Shown here piece by piece: positions 44,689 to 53,007 of a stretch of DNA of 64,000 nucleotides. The stretch is taken from NCBI RefSeq assembly GCF_003261635.1, contig NZ_QFXK01000031.1, positions 62,001-126,000 of the forward strand, given 5' to 3'. The notes under the pieces were generated by a model that was not told where the DNA came from, made no database searches, and saw nothing but the letters and a program-made list of their open reading frames with translations. Made by a program: the position numbers and the translations under genes. Numbering within the stretch: the first letter of the stretch is position 1; the number at the start of each line of letters is the position of its first letter. The stretch comes from Kribbella monticola. Lineage in GTDB: Bacteria; Actinomycetota; Actinomycetes; Propionibacteriales; Kribbellaceae.

Positions 44689-45423
44689 TCAGGACGCTCG
44701 CAGGTAGCGCAGGAACAGGGAGCCGTCGTCGGCGCCGAGCACCGACCGCAGTACGAACGGCCGGGCCACAGTGTCGACTGCTCCGGCGGTGATCCGCCCA
44801 GCACCAGGACCGACCAGCAAAGGCGACAGCGACAGGTCCAACTCGTCCACGAGATCCGCCTCGGTCAACGCACCCAGGAGATGAGGACCGCCCTCGCAAA
44901 GGATCTGCGGAAGGCCACGCTCGGCCAGGGTCGACACCACCGCGGACAGGTCGACCTCCGCCTCGCCACACACCAGTACGTCGGCTACTTCACCCAGGGC
45001 CTCCACCCGCTCCGGCGATGCGGCCGCGTGCGTGATCACCAGCGGACGGATCGGCGCGTCCGCGAAGACCTTGTTGATCGGGTCGAGGTCCAGCCGGGAC
45101 GAGACGATCGCCAGCGTCGGGTTCTCCGCCAGGCCGTTGGCTTTGCGCCAGGCCCGCCGGTCGCCGCCGAGCCGCAGTCCGTTGTATCCCTCGATCCGGA
45201 CCGTGCCGGCCCCGACCAGAACGACATCGCTGAGCATCCGGAGCTTGCCGAACAACTCGCTGTCCTCGGGATTCGTCAGCGACTTGGACTGGCCGTCGAT
45301 CTCCACCGCGCCGTCCAGGCTGGTGACGAAGTTGCTGCGCAGATGCGGCACCGACCGGTCCTCGACCTGGTAGGCCTGGATGACCTCGTCGTCGGTGATC
45401 TCGGCAGTGGTCAGGCGATGCAT
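44689..45423 (-). CDS. RibD-C-like pyrimidine/dihydrofolate reductase family protein (Rv2671 type)
   Basis: Reductase of 244 residues consisting only of the RibD C-terminal domain, in the DHFR superfamily. RSNFVTSLDGAVEIDG, VVLVGAGTVRIEGYNG and ILCEGGPHLLGAL match M. tuberculosis Rv2671, a RibD-like protein known to supply DHFR activity when overexpressed. A complete bifunctional ribD is present at 758-1786, so riboflavin synthesis does not need this gene. Its ATG overlaps the stop of a FolP homologue (TGATG), which suggests a pterin or folate role. Confidence 0.82.
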   Translation of the reverse strand: MHRLTTAEITDDEVIQAYQVEDRSVPHLRSNFVTSLDGAVEIDGQSKSLTNPEDSELFGKLRMLSDVVLVGAGTVRIEGYNGLRLGGDRRAWRKANGLAENPTLAIVSSRLDLDPINKVFADAPIRPLVITHAAASPERVEALGEVADVLVCGEAEVDLSAVVSTLAERGLPQILCEGGPHLLGALTEADLVDELDLSLSPLLVGPGAGRITAGAVDTVARPFVLRSVLGADDGSLFLRYLRAS

Positions 45424-46304
45424 CAGGCCAGGCTCCTTCGGGTTCCGGCGGGCTCGGCCGAGCCCCGCAGTACGGCGATCAGGTCGAGTGCCTGCCGGGC
45501 GGCGGGCACGTCGTGGACGCGGAAGACGCGGGCGCCGAGCCAGGCCGAGACGCTCAGCGCGGCGAGCGTGCCGTTGCCGCGCCGGCCGGGCGGGAGGTCG
45601 AGCGTCTCGCCGATGAAGTCCTTGTTGGACACGGCGACCAGCACCGGCCAGCCGGTCGCGGTCAGCTCCTCCAGCCGGCGGGTGAGCTCGAGCGACTGCC
45701 AGGTGTTCTTGCCGAAGTCGTGCGTCGGGTCGATCAGGATGCCGTCGCGCCGGACCCCTTCGGCCACGGCCCGCTCGGCCAGCCGGGTGGTCGTCGCGAT
45801 CACGTCCGCGACCACATCGCCGTACGCCATCCGGTGCGGGTCGGTCCTCGGCGTCAGGCCGCCGACGTGACTGCAGACCAGGCCGGCGCCGACCTCGGCC
45901 GCGGCGGCCGGCATCGCGGGATCGGAGCCGGCCCAGGTGTCGTTGATCAGGTTCGCGCCGGCCGCGCCGACCCGGCGGGCGACGCCGCTGCGATAGGTGT
46001 CGACGCTGATCACCAGGCCGGGATGGCGCTCCCGGATGCCGGCGACGAAGTCGACCGTCCGGCGGAGTTCCTCGTCCTCGGAGACGGGCTCGCCGTACCC
46101 GGCCTTGACGCCGCCGATGTCGACCAGGTCGGCACCCTCCGCGACGGCCCGGTCGATCGCCTCGTACGCCGCCTCGGTGGCGAAGGTGGCGCCGCGGTCG
46201 AAGAACGAGTCCGGCGTCCGGTTCACGATCGCCATCACGGCGAACTCGCCCGGCCCGAACGACCGGCTGCCCAGCCGTAGTACGTGGTCCTGTTCATCCG
46301 GCAC
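45423..46304 (-). CDS. folP2: Dihydropteroate synthase homologue, FolP2 type
   Basis: TIM-barrel protein of about 293 residues. It keeps MAIVNRTPDSFFDRG and the NLINDTWAG strand, but the loop that reads DIGGESTRPG in active DHPS reads DIGGVKAGYG here. The same change is seen in mycobacterial FolP2 (Rv1207), reported to lack DHPS activity. Pairing with an Rv2671-like reductase suggests a specialised pterin-related role. GTG at 46304 is my choice; the frame is open to 46346. Confidence 0.82.
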   Translation of the reverse strand: MPDEQDHVLRLGSRSFGPGEFAVMAIVNRTPDSFFDRGATFATEAAYEAIDRAVAEGADLVDIGGVKAGYGEPVSEDEELRRTVDFVAGIRERHPGLVISVDTYRSGVARRVGAAGANLINDTWAGSDPAMPAAAAEVGAGLVCSHVGGLTPRTDPHRMAYGDVVADVIATTTRLAERAVAEGVRRDGILIDPTHDFGKNTWQSLELTRRLEELTATGWPVLVAVSNKDFIGETLDLPPGRRGNGTLAALSVSAWLGARVFRVHDVPAARQALDLIAVLRGSAEPAGTRRSLA

Positions 46305-46346
46305 GAGGTCGACTCTAGTCGTCCCCCGGTGGGCAAGCTGGCACAT

Positions 46347-46358
46347 ATCCTATAGGAT
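46347..46358. promoter_or_regulatory. GntR-like operator before the L-fucose operon
   Basis: ATCCTATAGGAT is a perfect 12-bp palindrome, 37 bases upstream of the dehydratase ATG. Its form fits FadR-subfamily GntR operators. The FadR-like protein at 51265 is the nearest candidate regulator. Confidence 0.65.
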
Positions 46359-46395
46359 CCTGCCGTCAGGTCGGATCACGGCAGAACGGGTGTCC

Positions 46396-47715
46396 ATGCC
46401 ACGCTTCACGGAGTTCGAGACGTACGACGTCCGCTTCCCCACCTCGCTGGATCTCGACGGCTCGGACGCGATGAACGCCGACCCGGACTACTCCGCGGCG
46501 TACCTGATCCTGCGCACGGACGCCGGCGACGGGCTCGAGGGACACGGGTTCGCGTTCACCATCGGGCGCGGCAACGACGTCCAGACCGCGGCGATCGAGG
46601 CCCTGCGCGACCACGTCGTCGGGCTCGATGTCGACGCGGTCCTGGGTGATCTCGGCGGCTTCTGGAAGTCGCTCGTGCACGACTCGCAACTGCGCTGGCT
46701 CGGCCCGGAGAAGGGCGTCATGCACATGGCGATCGGCGCGGTCGTCAACGCGGTCTGGGATCTCGCCGCCAAGCGGGCCGGGGTGCCGCTGTGGAAACTG
46801 CTGTCCGACCTCAGCCCCGAGCAGATCGTCGACCTGATCGACTTCCGCTACCTGACCGACGCCCTCACCCGCGAGGAGGCGCTGGAGATCCTGTACGCCG
46901 CGGTGCCCGGGCGCGCCGAGCGCGAGAAGGCGCTGCGCGAGCAGGGTTATCCGGCGTACACGACGTCGCCCGGCTGGCTCGGGTACGACGACGCCAAGCT
47001 GGTCCGGCTCTGCCGCGAGGCGGTGGCCGACGGGTTCACCCAGATCAAGCTCAAGGTCGGCGCCTCGTTGGATGACGACGTACGCCGGATGCGGCTGGCC
47101 CGCGAGGCGGTCGGCCCGGACATCCGGATCGCGATCGACGCCAACCAGCGCTGGGACGTCGCCGACGCGATCGAGTGGATCAAGGCACTAACGCCGTACG
47201 ACGTGTGGTGGGTCGAGGAGCCGACCAGTCCCGACGACATCCTCGGCCACGCCGCGATCGCCCGGGCCATCGCGCCGGTCCGGGTCGCCACCGGCGAGCA
47301 CGTGCAGAACCGGGTCGTCTTCAAGCAACTGCTGCAGGCCGAATCGCTGTCGTTCGTGCAAATCGATTCGGCCCGCGTCGCCGGCGTGAACGAGAACATC
47401 GCGATCCTGCTGCTGGCGGCGAAGTTCGGCGTACCGGTCTGTCCGCACGCCGGCGGGGTCGGGCTCTGCGAACTCGTCCAGCACCTGTCGATGTTCGACC
47501 TGGTCGCGGTCAGCGGCAGTACGGAGAGCCGGGTGATCGAGTACGTCGACCACCTGCACGAGCACTTCCTGGACCCCGTCGTGATCAAGGACGGCCACTA
47601 CGTCGCACCCACCCGGCCGGGGTTCAGCGCCGAACTGGATGCGGAGACGCTCTGTGACTTCCGCTACCCGAATGGCAAGATCTGGACCGACCTCGAGAAG
47701 GAGAACGCCAAGTGA
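46396..47715 (+). CDS. L-fuconate dehydratase (enolase superfamily)
   Basis: Enolase-superfamily enzyme of 439 residues that dehydrates L-fuconate to 2-keto-3-deoxy-L-fuconate. The KxK catalytic pair is in IKLKVGA, metal ligands are in AIDANQRWD, VEEPTSPDD and ATGEHVQNR, and the length matches the fuconate dehydratase subgroup rather than shorter mandelate racemases. First gene of a coupled operon with an SDR and an aldo-keto reductase, the expected partners in non-phosphorylating L-fucose breakdown. Confidence 0.88.
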   Translation: MPRFTEFETYDVRFPTSLDLDGSDAMNADPDYSAAYLILRTDAGDGLEGHGFAFTIGRGNDVQTAAIEALRDHVVGLDVDAVLGDLGGFWKSLVHDSQLRWLGPEKGVMHMAIGAVVNAVWDLAAKRAGVPLWKLLSDLSPEQIVDLIDFRYLTDALTREEALEILYAAVPGRAEREKALREQGYPAYTTSPGWLGYDDAKLVRLCREAVADGFTQIKLKVGASLDDDVRRMRLAREAVGPDIRIAIDANQRWDVADAIEWIKALTPYDVWWVEEPTSPDDILGHAAIARAIAPVRVATGEHVQNRVVFKQLLQAESLSFVQIDSARVAGVNENIAILLLAAKFGVPVCPHAGGVGLCELVQHLSMFDLVAVSGSTESRVIEYVDHLHEHFLDPVVIKDGHYVAPTRPGFSAELDAETLCDFRYPNGKIWTDLEKENAK

Positions 47716-48464
47716 CGGATTTCGCCGGCCTGAAGGCAGTGGTCACCGGAGGAGCCTCGGGCATCGGACTGGCCACGGCGACACTGCTCGCCGCCCGCGG
47801 TGCCGAGGTGGTGGTGTTCGACCTCAAGCCGGACGTGTCACCGCCGCTGGCCGGGATCGCCGCCGACGTCAGCGACGACAGTTCGGTGCGGGATGCGGTG
47901 TCTGCGGCCGCGTTGAAACTCGGCGGGATCGACATCCTGGTGAACAACGCAGGCATCGGCGCGCAGGGCACGGTCGCCGGTAACGAGGACGAGGAGTGGC
48001 ATCGGGTCCTCGACGTGAACGTGGTGGGGGTCGCCCGGGTCACCCGCGCGACGCTGCCCTACCTGCGCCGGTCCGAGGCCGCCGCGATCGTCAACACCTG
48101 CTCGATCGCCGCCGTCGCCGGCCTGCCGAACAGGGCTCTGTACTCCGCCAGCAAGGGCGCCGTCCTTGCTCTGACGATGGCGATGGCTGCCGACCATGTT
48201 CGCGAGGGGATCCGGGTCAATTGCGTCAACCCTGGCACCGCGGACACTCCCTGGGTCGGGCGATTGCTCGACGTTGCCTCCGACCCCGCCGCCGAACGCG
48301 CCGCTTTGGAGGCGCGGCAGCCGATGGGCCGGCTGGTCACGGCCGAGGAGGTCGCACTGGCGATCGCCTATCTCGCTTCGCCGCTGTCCGGCTCTACTAC
48401 CGGTACTGCGCTCGCCGTCGACGGTGGAATGCAGAACCTGCGGCTTCCGGCGGCACGGTCATGA
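47712..48464 (+). CDS. Short-chain dehydrogenase, probable 2-keto-3-deoxy-L-fuconate dehydrogenase
   Basis: Classical SDR of 250 residues: cofactor loop TGGASGIG, NNAG, catalytic Ser in NTCSIAA and YSASK. Asp at the end of the second strand (VVVFDLKP) favours NAD. In the fucose pathway this enzyme oxidises the dehydratase product. GTG overlaps the dehydratase stop and its stop overlaps the next ATG. L-fucose dehydrogenase is an alternative. Confidence 0.82.
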   Translation: MTDFAGLKAVVTGGASGIGLATATLLAARGAEVVVFDLKPDVSPPLAGIAADVSDDSSVRDAVSAAALKLGGIDILVNNAGIGAQGTVAGNEDEEWHRVLDVNVVGVARVTRATLPYLRRSEAAAIVNTCSIAAVAGLPNRALYSASKGAVLALTMAMAADHVREGIRVNCVNPGTADTPWVGRLLDVASDPAAERAALEARQPMGRLVTAEEVALAIAYLASPLSGSTTGTALAVDGGMQNLRLPAARS

Positions 48465-49426
48465 AGCTCTTTCCTGCCGATCAGCGGATCGGGCTGGGTG
48501 GCGCGCCTCTCGCCGGTCTGTTCACACCGGTCGCCGACGACGAGGCTGTCGCGACGGTCCAGGCCGCCTGGGACGAGGGCTGGCGGTACTTCGACACCGC
48601 GCCGCACTACGGTCTCGGGCTGGCCGAGGAGCGACTCGGCCTGGGCCTGGCGGGGAAGCCGCGCTCGGAGTACGTGCTGTCTTCGAAGGTCGGGCGGATC
48701 ATCTACTCGGCCTCGACCGAGGCTCCTGACGACGAGGGGTTCGCCGTCGTTTCGAATCGCCGGCGGCGCTGGGACTTCAGCCGCGACGGGGTGCTGCAAA
48801 GCATCGAGGACTCACTGCGCCGCCTGGGCACGGACCGCCTCGACGTGGTGTTCGTCCACGATCCCGACGACCACTACTCCGAAGCCGTGGCGACCGCCTT
48901 CCCGACGCTGATCGAGCTTCGCGACCAAGGGGTGATCGGGGCGATCGGCTCGGGGATGAACCAGACGGCGATGCTCACGCGGTTCGTGCGCGAGGTCGAC
49001 ATCGACGTCATCATGCTGGCTGGCCGCTACACCTTGCTGGACCCCGACGGGCTCGACGACGTGATGCCGGCCTGCGAGCAGAACGACGTACAGGTCGTTG
49101 CCGTCGGCATCTTCAACTCGGGTCTGCTCTCCCAGCCGCGACCCGCGCCCGACGCCACCTTCAACTACGCCCCGGCGCCGGCTTCGCTGCTCTCCAAGGC
49201 GAACCAACTGGCCGACGTGTGCGAATCCCATGGCGTCACCCTGCCTGCCGTCGCGCTGAAGTTCCCGCTCTTCCACCCCGCCGTCGCCGGCATCGCCGTC
49301 GGCTGCCGCACCGCCGAAGAGGTCCACGCCAACGCCGCCCTGTCCCGCATCGAGATCCCCACGGCCGTCTGGACCGACCTCAAATCCGCCGGCCTCCTCC
49401 GCGAAGACGCCCCAACGCCCGCCTGA
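48461..49426 (+). CDS. Aldo-keto reductase, probable L-fucose (D-threo-aldose) 1-dehydrogenase
   Basis: Aldo-keto reductase of 321 residues. The catalytic Asp and Tyr lie in YFDTAPHYGLGLAEERLG, the Lys in SSKVGR and the His in VVFVHDPDDH. The MKLFPADQRIGLGGAPLAGL start resembles D-threo-aldose 1-dehydrogenases, which oxidise L-fucose to its lactone. This completes three steps; the lactonase and the final diketo-acid hydrolase are not in the window. Confidence 0.83.
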   Translation: MKLFPADQRIGLGGAPLAGLFTPVADDEAVATVQAAWDEGWRYFDTAPHYGLGLAEERLGLGLAGKPRSEYVLSSKVGRIIYSASTEAPDDEGFAVVSNRRRRWDFSRDGVLQSIEDSLRRLGTDRLDVVFVHDPDDHYSEAVATAFPTLIELRDQGVIGAIGSGMNQTAMLTRFVREVDIDVIMLAGRYTLLDPDGLDDVMPACEQNDVQVVAVGIFNSGLLSQPRPAPDATFNYAPAPASLLSKANQLADVCESHGVTLPAVALKFPLFHPAVAGIAVGCRTAEEVHANAALSRIEIPTAVWTDLKSAGLLREDAPTPA

Positions 49427-49446
49427 CCCACCTCGCCCGTGTGGCC

Positions 49447-49508
49447 CACTCCGCTTGTGCGGGTTACCCCATCGCTAGAGCAGTGGGGTAACCCGCACAA
49501 GCGGAGTG
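49447..49508. repeat. Perfect inverted repeat with 25-bp arms
   Basis: Arms 49447-49471 and 49484-49508 are exact reverse complements, beginning CACTCCGCTTG on the left; the loop is TCGCTAGAGCAG. It lies between the convergent aldo-keto reductase and ABC-F genes and can act as a bidirectional terminator. The arm length is far beyond what termination needs. Confidence 0.92.
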
Positions 49509-49522
49509 AACCCCCCTCGGGG

Positions 49523-51106
49523 TCAGAGGGGGTCGATGTCGGTCAGTGCGTTGTGGTCGAGCTGGAGCCAGCGGGTGATGCCGATGGTGCGGAGGAAGGG
49601 GAGGTCGTGGCTGGCGATCACGAGGGCTCCTTGGTACGAGGCGAGGGCTTCGGTGAGTTGGGCGACGCTGGCCAGGTCGAGGTTGTTGGTCGGCTCGTCG
49701 AGCATCAGCAGCTGGGGCGGGGGTTCGGCGAGGAGGAGGGCGGCGAGGGTGGCGCGGAAGCGTTCGCCGCCGGACAGGGTGCTGACCGGCTGGTCGGCGG
49801 CCCTGCCACGGAAGAGGAAACGGGCCAGGCGGGAGCGCCGTTCCTGGTTCTCCACCGTCGGCGCGAGCAGAGCAAGGTTCTCCACCACCGACAAGTCGTC
49901 CTGCAGGAGATCAAGCCGCTGGGGCAACAGGCGATAAGGAACCAAAGGCTTGCCATCGGCAACGATCGAGTGCAGCAGGGTGCTCTTGCCGGCGCCGTTC
50001 GGGCCGACCAGCGCGATCCGCTCCGGACCACGGATCTCCAGCGAGGCCTCGAGCCCCGTCCGTAGTACGTAGTCCTCGAGCTTCAGCACGATCCGGCCGG
50101 CCGGGACGGACGTCTTCGGCAGGTCGACGCGGATCCTGTCGTCGTCGTGAACCTTCTCCTCTGCCTCGTTCAGCGCATCCTGCGCGGCGTCGAGCCGGTC
50201 GGAATGCATGCCGAGGTGTTTGCCCGCCGACACCTGAGCGGATCGCTTCAACCCACCCGCGATGATCTTCGGGATCCCACCGGCCTCGAACGCCCGCTGC
50301 CCGGCCGCCCGGCGGCGGTCCATCTTCATCCGGGCCTCGATCAACTCACGCTTCTGCTTACGCAGGTCGGCTTCGGCGCTACGGACCATCCGCTCGGCCG
50401 CCTCCTGCTCGACCGCGACGGCTTCCTCGTACGCCGTGAGGTTGCCGCCGTACCACGTGAGGTCACCCCGCCGCAGGTCGCCGATCTGATCCACACGGTC
50501 GAGCAACTCCCGGTCGTGGCTCACCACGAGCAACGCACCCCGGAAGGTGTCGACCGCGTCGTACAGGTGTCGGCGGGCGCGCAGGTCGAGGTTGTTCGTC
50601 GGCTCGTCGAGGAGCAGGACGTCTGGCCGCTTGAGCAGTTCGCCGGCCAGGCCGAGCAGGATCGTCTCGCCGCCGGACAGTTCGCCGACGTTGCGGTCGA
50701 GGCCGATCGAGCCGAGCCCGAGCTTGCCGAGCAGCGCCAGCGCACGCTCCTCCACATCCCAGCCGTCGCCGACGATCGCGAAGTTCTGCTCGGACGCGTC
50801 GCCGGCCTCGATCGCGGTGATCGCCTGCCGGATCCCGGCGATGCCGAGCGCCTGGTCGACGGTCAGCCGGACGTCCAGGGTGAGGTCCTGCGGCAGGTAG
50901 CCGAGTTCGCCGCTGACCCGGATGGAGCCGCGCTGCGGATTCAGCCGCCCGGCGATCAGCCGGAGCAGCGTGGACTTGCCGGCGCCGTTGCGACCGACGA
51001 GCCCCGACCGGACGGGTCCGGCGACGAAGCTCAGGCCGTCGAACAGCACGTCGCCGTCCGGCCAGGCGAAGAAGAGGTCAGTACACGTCAGGGAATAAGA
51101 AGACAT
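49523..51106 (-). CDS. ABC-F family ATPase
   Basis: Cytoplasmic protein of 527 residues with two ABC domains and no membrane part. Walker A GRNGAGKST and GPNGAGKST, signatures LSGGET and LSGGER, Walker B LLLDEPTNN and LMLDEPTNN are all intact. A charged linker of about 90 residues joins them (RKQKRELIEARMKMDRRRAA). ABC-F proteins act on ribosomes; some protect against antibiotics, others are translation factors. Linker and a structured leader suggest a possible resistance role, unproven. ATG at 51106 follows GGAG; the frame is open to 51160. Confidence 0.88.
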   Translation of the reverse strand: MSSYSLTCTDLFFAWPDGDVLFDGLSFVAGPVRSGLVGRNGAGKSTLLRLIAGRLNPQRGSIRVSGELGYLPQDLTLDVRLTVDQALGIAGIRQAITAIEAGDASEQNFAIVGDGWDVEERALALLGKLGLGSIGLDRNVGELSGGETILLGLAGELLKRPDVLLLDEPTNNLDLRARRHLYDAVDTFRGALLVVSHDRELLDRVDQIGDLRRGDLTWYGGNLTAYEEAVAVEQEAAERMVRSAEADLRKQKRELIEARMKMDRRRAAGQRAFEAGGIPKIIAGGLKRSAQVSAGKHLGMHSDRLDAAQDALNEAEEKVHDDDRIRVDLPKTSVPAGRIVLKLEDYVLRTGLEASLEIRGPERIALVGPNGAGKSTLLHSIVADGKPLVPYRLLPQRLDLLQDDLSVVENLALLAPTVENQERRSRLARFLFRGRAADQPVSTLSGGERFRATLAALLLAEPPPQLLMLDEPTNNLDLASVAQLTEALASYQGALVIASHDLPFLRTIGITRWLQLDHNALTDIDPL

Positions 51107-51119
51107 CAGGTTGTACTCC

Positions 51120-51181
51120 GAGATCTCGAACGAGACCGCGCACCGATCGGTGGCGATCAACCGCTGCTGAAGAGAGATCTC
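51120..51181 (-). promoter_or_regulatory. Possible leader hairpin upstream of the ABC-F gene
   Basis: The self-complementary octamer GAGATCTC occurs at 51174-51181 and again at 51120-51127, directly before GGAG and the ATG. The copies can pair with each other across the leader and hide the ribosome site. A short in-frame open stretch runs through it. Confidence 0.4.
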
Positions 51182-51264
51182 AGTTCGTCAACCCGCACCC
51201 CTGTCGTAGGCAATGTGACGACGTCAAGGTTAGAGGCAATGGCGGCGGGCGTTCAACCGGATAT

Positions 51265-51936
51265 TCAGGGCGCCTTGCGGAGCCAGGTCTCGATGCCCGC
51301 GATGTGGGCGGTCATCCAGGCACGGGCGGCGTCGGCGTCGCCGAGTTCGATCGCGTCGAGGATCGCGGTGTGCTCGGCGAGGGTGCGTTCGACGGCGCCG
51401 GCCTGGGTGACGCCGCGCCAGATCCGGGCTCGCTGGGTGGCGCCGGAGATGCCGTCGAGCAGCGAGCAGACGACCGCGTTGCCGGTCGCCTCGGCGATCA
51501 ACCGGTGGAACCTGAGGTCGTTGGTGACGAGTTCGTCGACGCCGGACGACGGCGTGAGGCCGTCCGTCAGGGTCCGGAGATCGGCGAGTTGTTCCTTGCC
51601 GATCCGGGTGGCGGCGAGCGCGGCGACGCCGGGTTCCAGCAGGCGGCGTACTTCGAAGAACTGCAGGACCGAGTCGTCGCGGTGCAGGTCGACCATGAAA
51701 CCGAGCGCGTCGAGCAGGTGGGCGGAGTCGAGACTGGTGACAAAGGTGCCGTCGCCGTGCCGTACGTCGAGCACGTTCACCAGCGTGAGCGCCTTCACCG
51801 CTTCCCGCAGCGAGTTGCGCGACAACCCGAGCCGGGCCGCCAGGTCCGCCTCTTTCGGCAGCCGGTCCCCCGGCCCCAGCTCGCCCGAGGTGATCATCTC
51901 CTTGATCTTGACGATCGCCTCGTCCGTCAACGCCAT
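51265..51936 (-). CDS. GntR-family regulator, FadR subfamily
   Basis: Regulator of 223 residues. The winged helix-turn-helix (about 1-70) contains LGPGDRLPKEADLAARLGLS and RNSLREAVKALTLVNVLDVRHGDGTFV; the FCD ligand domain (about 85-215) has conserved His ligands in FHRLIAE and HTAILDAIELGD for a metal-bound carboxylate. Sugar-acid or lactone effectors are common here. It may control the L-fucose operon, whose GntR-like palindrome is 5 kb away. GTG at 51942 is an alternative start. Confidence 0.88.
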   Translation of the reverse strand: MALTDEAIVKIKEMITSGELGPGDRLPKEADLAARLGLSRNSLREAVKALTLVNVLDVRHGDGTFVTSLDSAHLLDALGFMVDLHRDDSVLQFFEVRRLLEPGVAALAATRIGKEQLADLRTLTDGLTPSSGVDELVTNDLRFHRLIAEATGNAVVCSLLDGISGATQRARIWRGVTQAGAVERTLAEHTAILDAIELGDADAARAWMTAHIAGIETWLRKAP

Positions 51937-51980
51937 CCGCACAGTATGCCGCCGGGCAGCTCGCCAAAAGCAAAAGAAGA

Positions 51981-52127
51981 AAGGAAGGCGAGGTCGGGTT
52001 GGCATGCCGCCGCGCGGCTTGGCGCACGGGAAGGAAGGCGAGGTCGGGTTGGCATGCCGCCGCGCGGGGCGCATGGGAAGCAAGGCGAGGTCGGGCCGGC
52101 ATGCCGCCGCACGGCTTGGCGCACGGG
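51981..52127. repeat. Three-copy 50-bp tandem repeat
   Basis: Copies at 51981-52030 (50 bp), 52031-52077 (47 bp, lacking CTT) and 52078-52127 (50 bp) share GGAAGGCGAGGTCGGG and GGCATGCCGCCGC. A degraded partial copy continues to about 52160. Non-coding, between the FadR-type regulator and the DUF3052 gene. There are no unique spacers, so it is not CRISPR. Confidence 0.92.
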
Positions 52128-52181
52128 AACGTTGTCGGGCTGGGATGCCGCCGGCCGCCTCGCGGGTGCCAACCTTGAGCC

Positions 52182-52595
52182 ATGACCACCATCGGGTACT
52201 CCGGGAAGCCGCTCGCCGCGAAGCTCGGGATCAAACCCGGGTACGCCGTTGCGATGGACAACGCGCCGACCGGGTTCGTGATCGAAGGGCTGCCGAGCGA
52301 GGTCGTGCCGCTCGAGCGGCTCGGGCGGGCGCCGGCGCAGTACGACGTGATCCTCGCGTTCTGCCCGGATCGCGCCACGCTGGCCAAGCGGTTGCCGGTG
52401 CTGTTGCCGAGGACGACGACCGCCGGGATGATCTGGGTCGCCTGGCCGAAGCGGGCGTCCGGCGTACCGACGGATCTGGACGAGAACGGGGTCCGCGAGC
52501 TGGCGCTGCCGCTGGGCGTGGTGGACGTGAAGGTGTGTGCGATCGATGCCACCTGGTCCGGCCTGAAACTGGTCCGGCGCCTGGCCAATCGGTGA
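52182..52595 (+). CDS. DUF3052 family protein
   Basis: Small soluble protein of 137 residues of an actinobacterial family of unknown function. It starts GYSGKPLAAKLGIKPG and has GMIWVAWPKRASGVPTDL and DVKVCAIDATWSGLKLVRR, a conserved pattern in that family. It is usually encoded near central-metabolism genes; here it lies upstream of kgd. Function unknown. Confidence 0.82.
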   Translation: MTTIGYSGKPLAAKLGIKPGYAVAMDNAPTGFVIEGLPSEVVPLERLGRAPAQYDVILAFCPDRATLAKRLPVLLPRTTTAGMIWVAWPKRASGVPTDLDENGVRELALPLGVVDVKVCAIDATWSGLKLVRRLANR

Positions 52596-53007
52596 GAACT
52601 GGACTGATCCAGTGAGTGACGTTGACCACACCCGGACGCACCTCCGGAACTGACACTCCGCGAAAGGGCGTGTGCATACAGTGGCCGAGCACGCTCAACC
52701 GAGCCCTTCGAAGTCGTTGCCGAGAGCGCCGGAAGTCCAGTGCTGCAACGGCTCCGGCAGTCCACACCGGGCCCGATCGGAGCACCAGCGACCGATCCGA
52801 TCACCCCCGCCCTGAAACACCACGACAGAAGGTGTTCCAGCTCTCGATCGATCAACTCCTGGCGCGCCAACCACTTGATCGACTGGTCCGGTGATCCCGG
52901 GCTGCGCATCGGTTGCGGCAGCTATTAGCCTTGGCTCGGGAACCACCCCATAACACCCGTAGTCATAACAGCGGTATCTGACCCGATCGGAAGAGGCGAA
53001 CTGCCAA
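52596..53007. other. 412-bp intergenic region before kgd
   Basis: No gene is supported here; short open frames on both strands lack ribosome sites and recognisable products. A weak hairpin, ACTGGA/TCCAGT (52598-52613), follows the DUF3052 stop. The last 80 bases are AT-richer and probably carry the kgd promoter, but I cannot identify convincing boxes. Confidence 0.6.

Noticed and set aside
44689..45423. Second riboflavin ribD
   Set aside because: It lacks the deaminase domain, a complete ribD exists at 758-1786, and it matches the Rv2671 group.
45423..46304. Canonical sulfonamide-target DHPS
   Set aside because: The active-site loop differs from true DHPS and matches FolP2.
51981..52127. 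CRISPR array
   Set aside because: Copies are directly adjacent with no spacers and no cas genes are near.
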